Source of the DNA: CAYMUC01 sp964471865
GTDB taxonomy: Bacteria; Actinomycetota; Acidimicrobiia; Acidimicrobiales; Ilumatobacteraceae
NCBI GenBank assembly: GCA_964471865.1
Contig: CAYYHU010000021.1
Coordinates: 1-39,575, forward strand
Direction of reading: 5' to 3'
Length of the DNA stretch: 39,575 nucleotides
Shown here: one piece after another, positions 39,568 through 39,575 of the stretch
How positions within the stretch are numbered: the stretch's first letter is position 1
Layout of the letters: each line of letters begins with the position of its first letter
Made by a program: the position numbers and the translations under genes
Notes under the pieces: model-generated
What the model saw: only the letters and a program-made list of their open reading frames with translations
The model's database searches: none
Told to the model about the DNA's origin: nothing

Positions 39568-39575
39568 GAGTTTCG
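39554..39575 (+). CDS. Possible start of the next gene (partial)
   Basis: ATG at 39554 opens MTVSESF and runs off the window, overlapping the stop of the preceding gene by 14 bp; GTG at 39560 is in the same frame. Overlapping starts are common here, but seven codons cannot identify a gene. Confidence 0.25.

Overview
This is a gene-dense, high-GC chromosomal window with no rRNA, tRNA, insertion sequence, phage gene or CRISPR array that I can see. Gene content and order point to an actinobacterium, and I would guess class Acidimicrobiia: folC-ndk-mreBCD-PBP2-rodA runs directly into the radical SAM pair TIGR03960/TIGR03936, an RNase E/G with a long N-terminal extension, rplU-rpmA, obg and proB. 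Many genes carry a TANNNT -10 box only 6-7 bp before the start codon, the signature of leaderless mRNAs, which are common in Actinomycetota. The class assignment is inference; no rRNA is present to test it.

Region 1 (1-6.8 kb) is the cell-elongation block: the end of folC, ndk, then mreB, mreC, mreD, PBP2 and rodA in one direction. Together they encode the cytoskeletal filament, its membrane partners, a transpeptidase and a SEDS glycosyltransferase. Region 2 (6.8-15.7 kb) is the RNA/ribosome block: two radical SAM-family genes, RNase E/G, ribosomal proteins L21 and L27, Obg GTPase and glutamate 5-kinase, with a dGTPase-like gene (dgt) on the other strand.

Region 3 (15.7-19.1 kb) is an accessory catabolic patch: a small Rieske ferredoxin, an NTF2/SnoaL-like protein, a Rieske oxygenase alpha subunit and a TIM-barrel isomerase-like protein. 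Region 4 (19.1-23.8 kb) holds murJ, divergent from a MoxR ATPase - VWA protein - histidine phosphatase operon. Region 5 (23.8-33 kb) is metabolic: nitroreductase, SDR, GMC oxidoreductase, WS/DGAT acyltransferase, metallo-beta-lactamase-fold hydrolase, lycopene cyclase, SURF1, a DUF4262 protein, an ATP-grasp-like protein and a DCC thiol-disulfide protein.

Region 6 (33-39.6 kb) has a saccharopine-dehydrogenase-like reductase, a DUF2256-DUF3253 protein coupled to an unusual photolyase-like flavoprotein whose alpha/beta domain appears to sit after the FAD domain (circular permutation), metX behind a compact SAM-I/SAM-IV-clan riboswitch, a small membrane protein, an Fpg/Nei glycosylase with altered zinc-finger ligands, and a single-pass membrane protein. 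The most interesting items are the permuted photolyase operon, the metX leader (riboswitch, Shine-Dalgarno-sequestering hairpin and overlapping nine-residue uORF), the recurrent leaderless promoters, and the 131-bp tail-to-tail overlap of crtY and SURF1.
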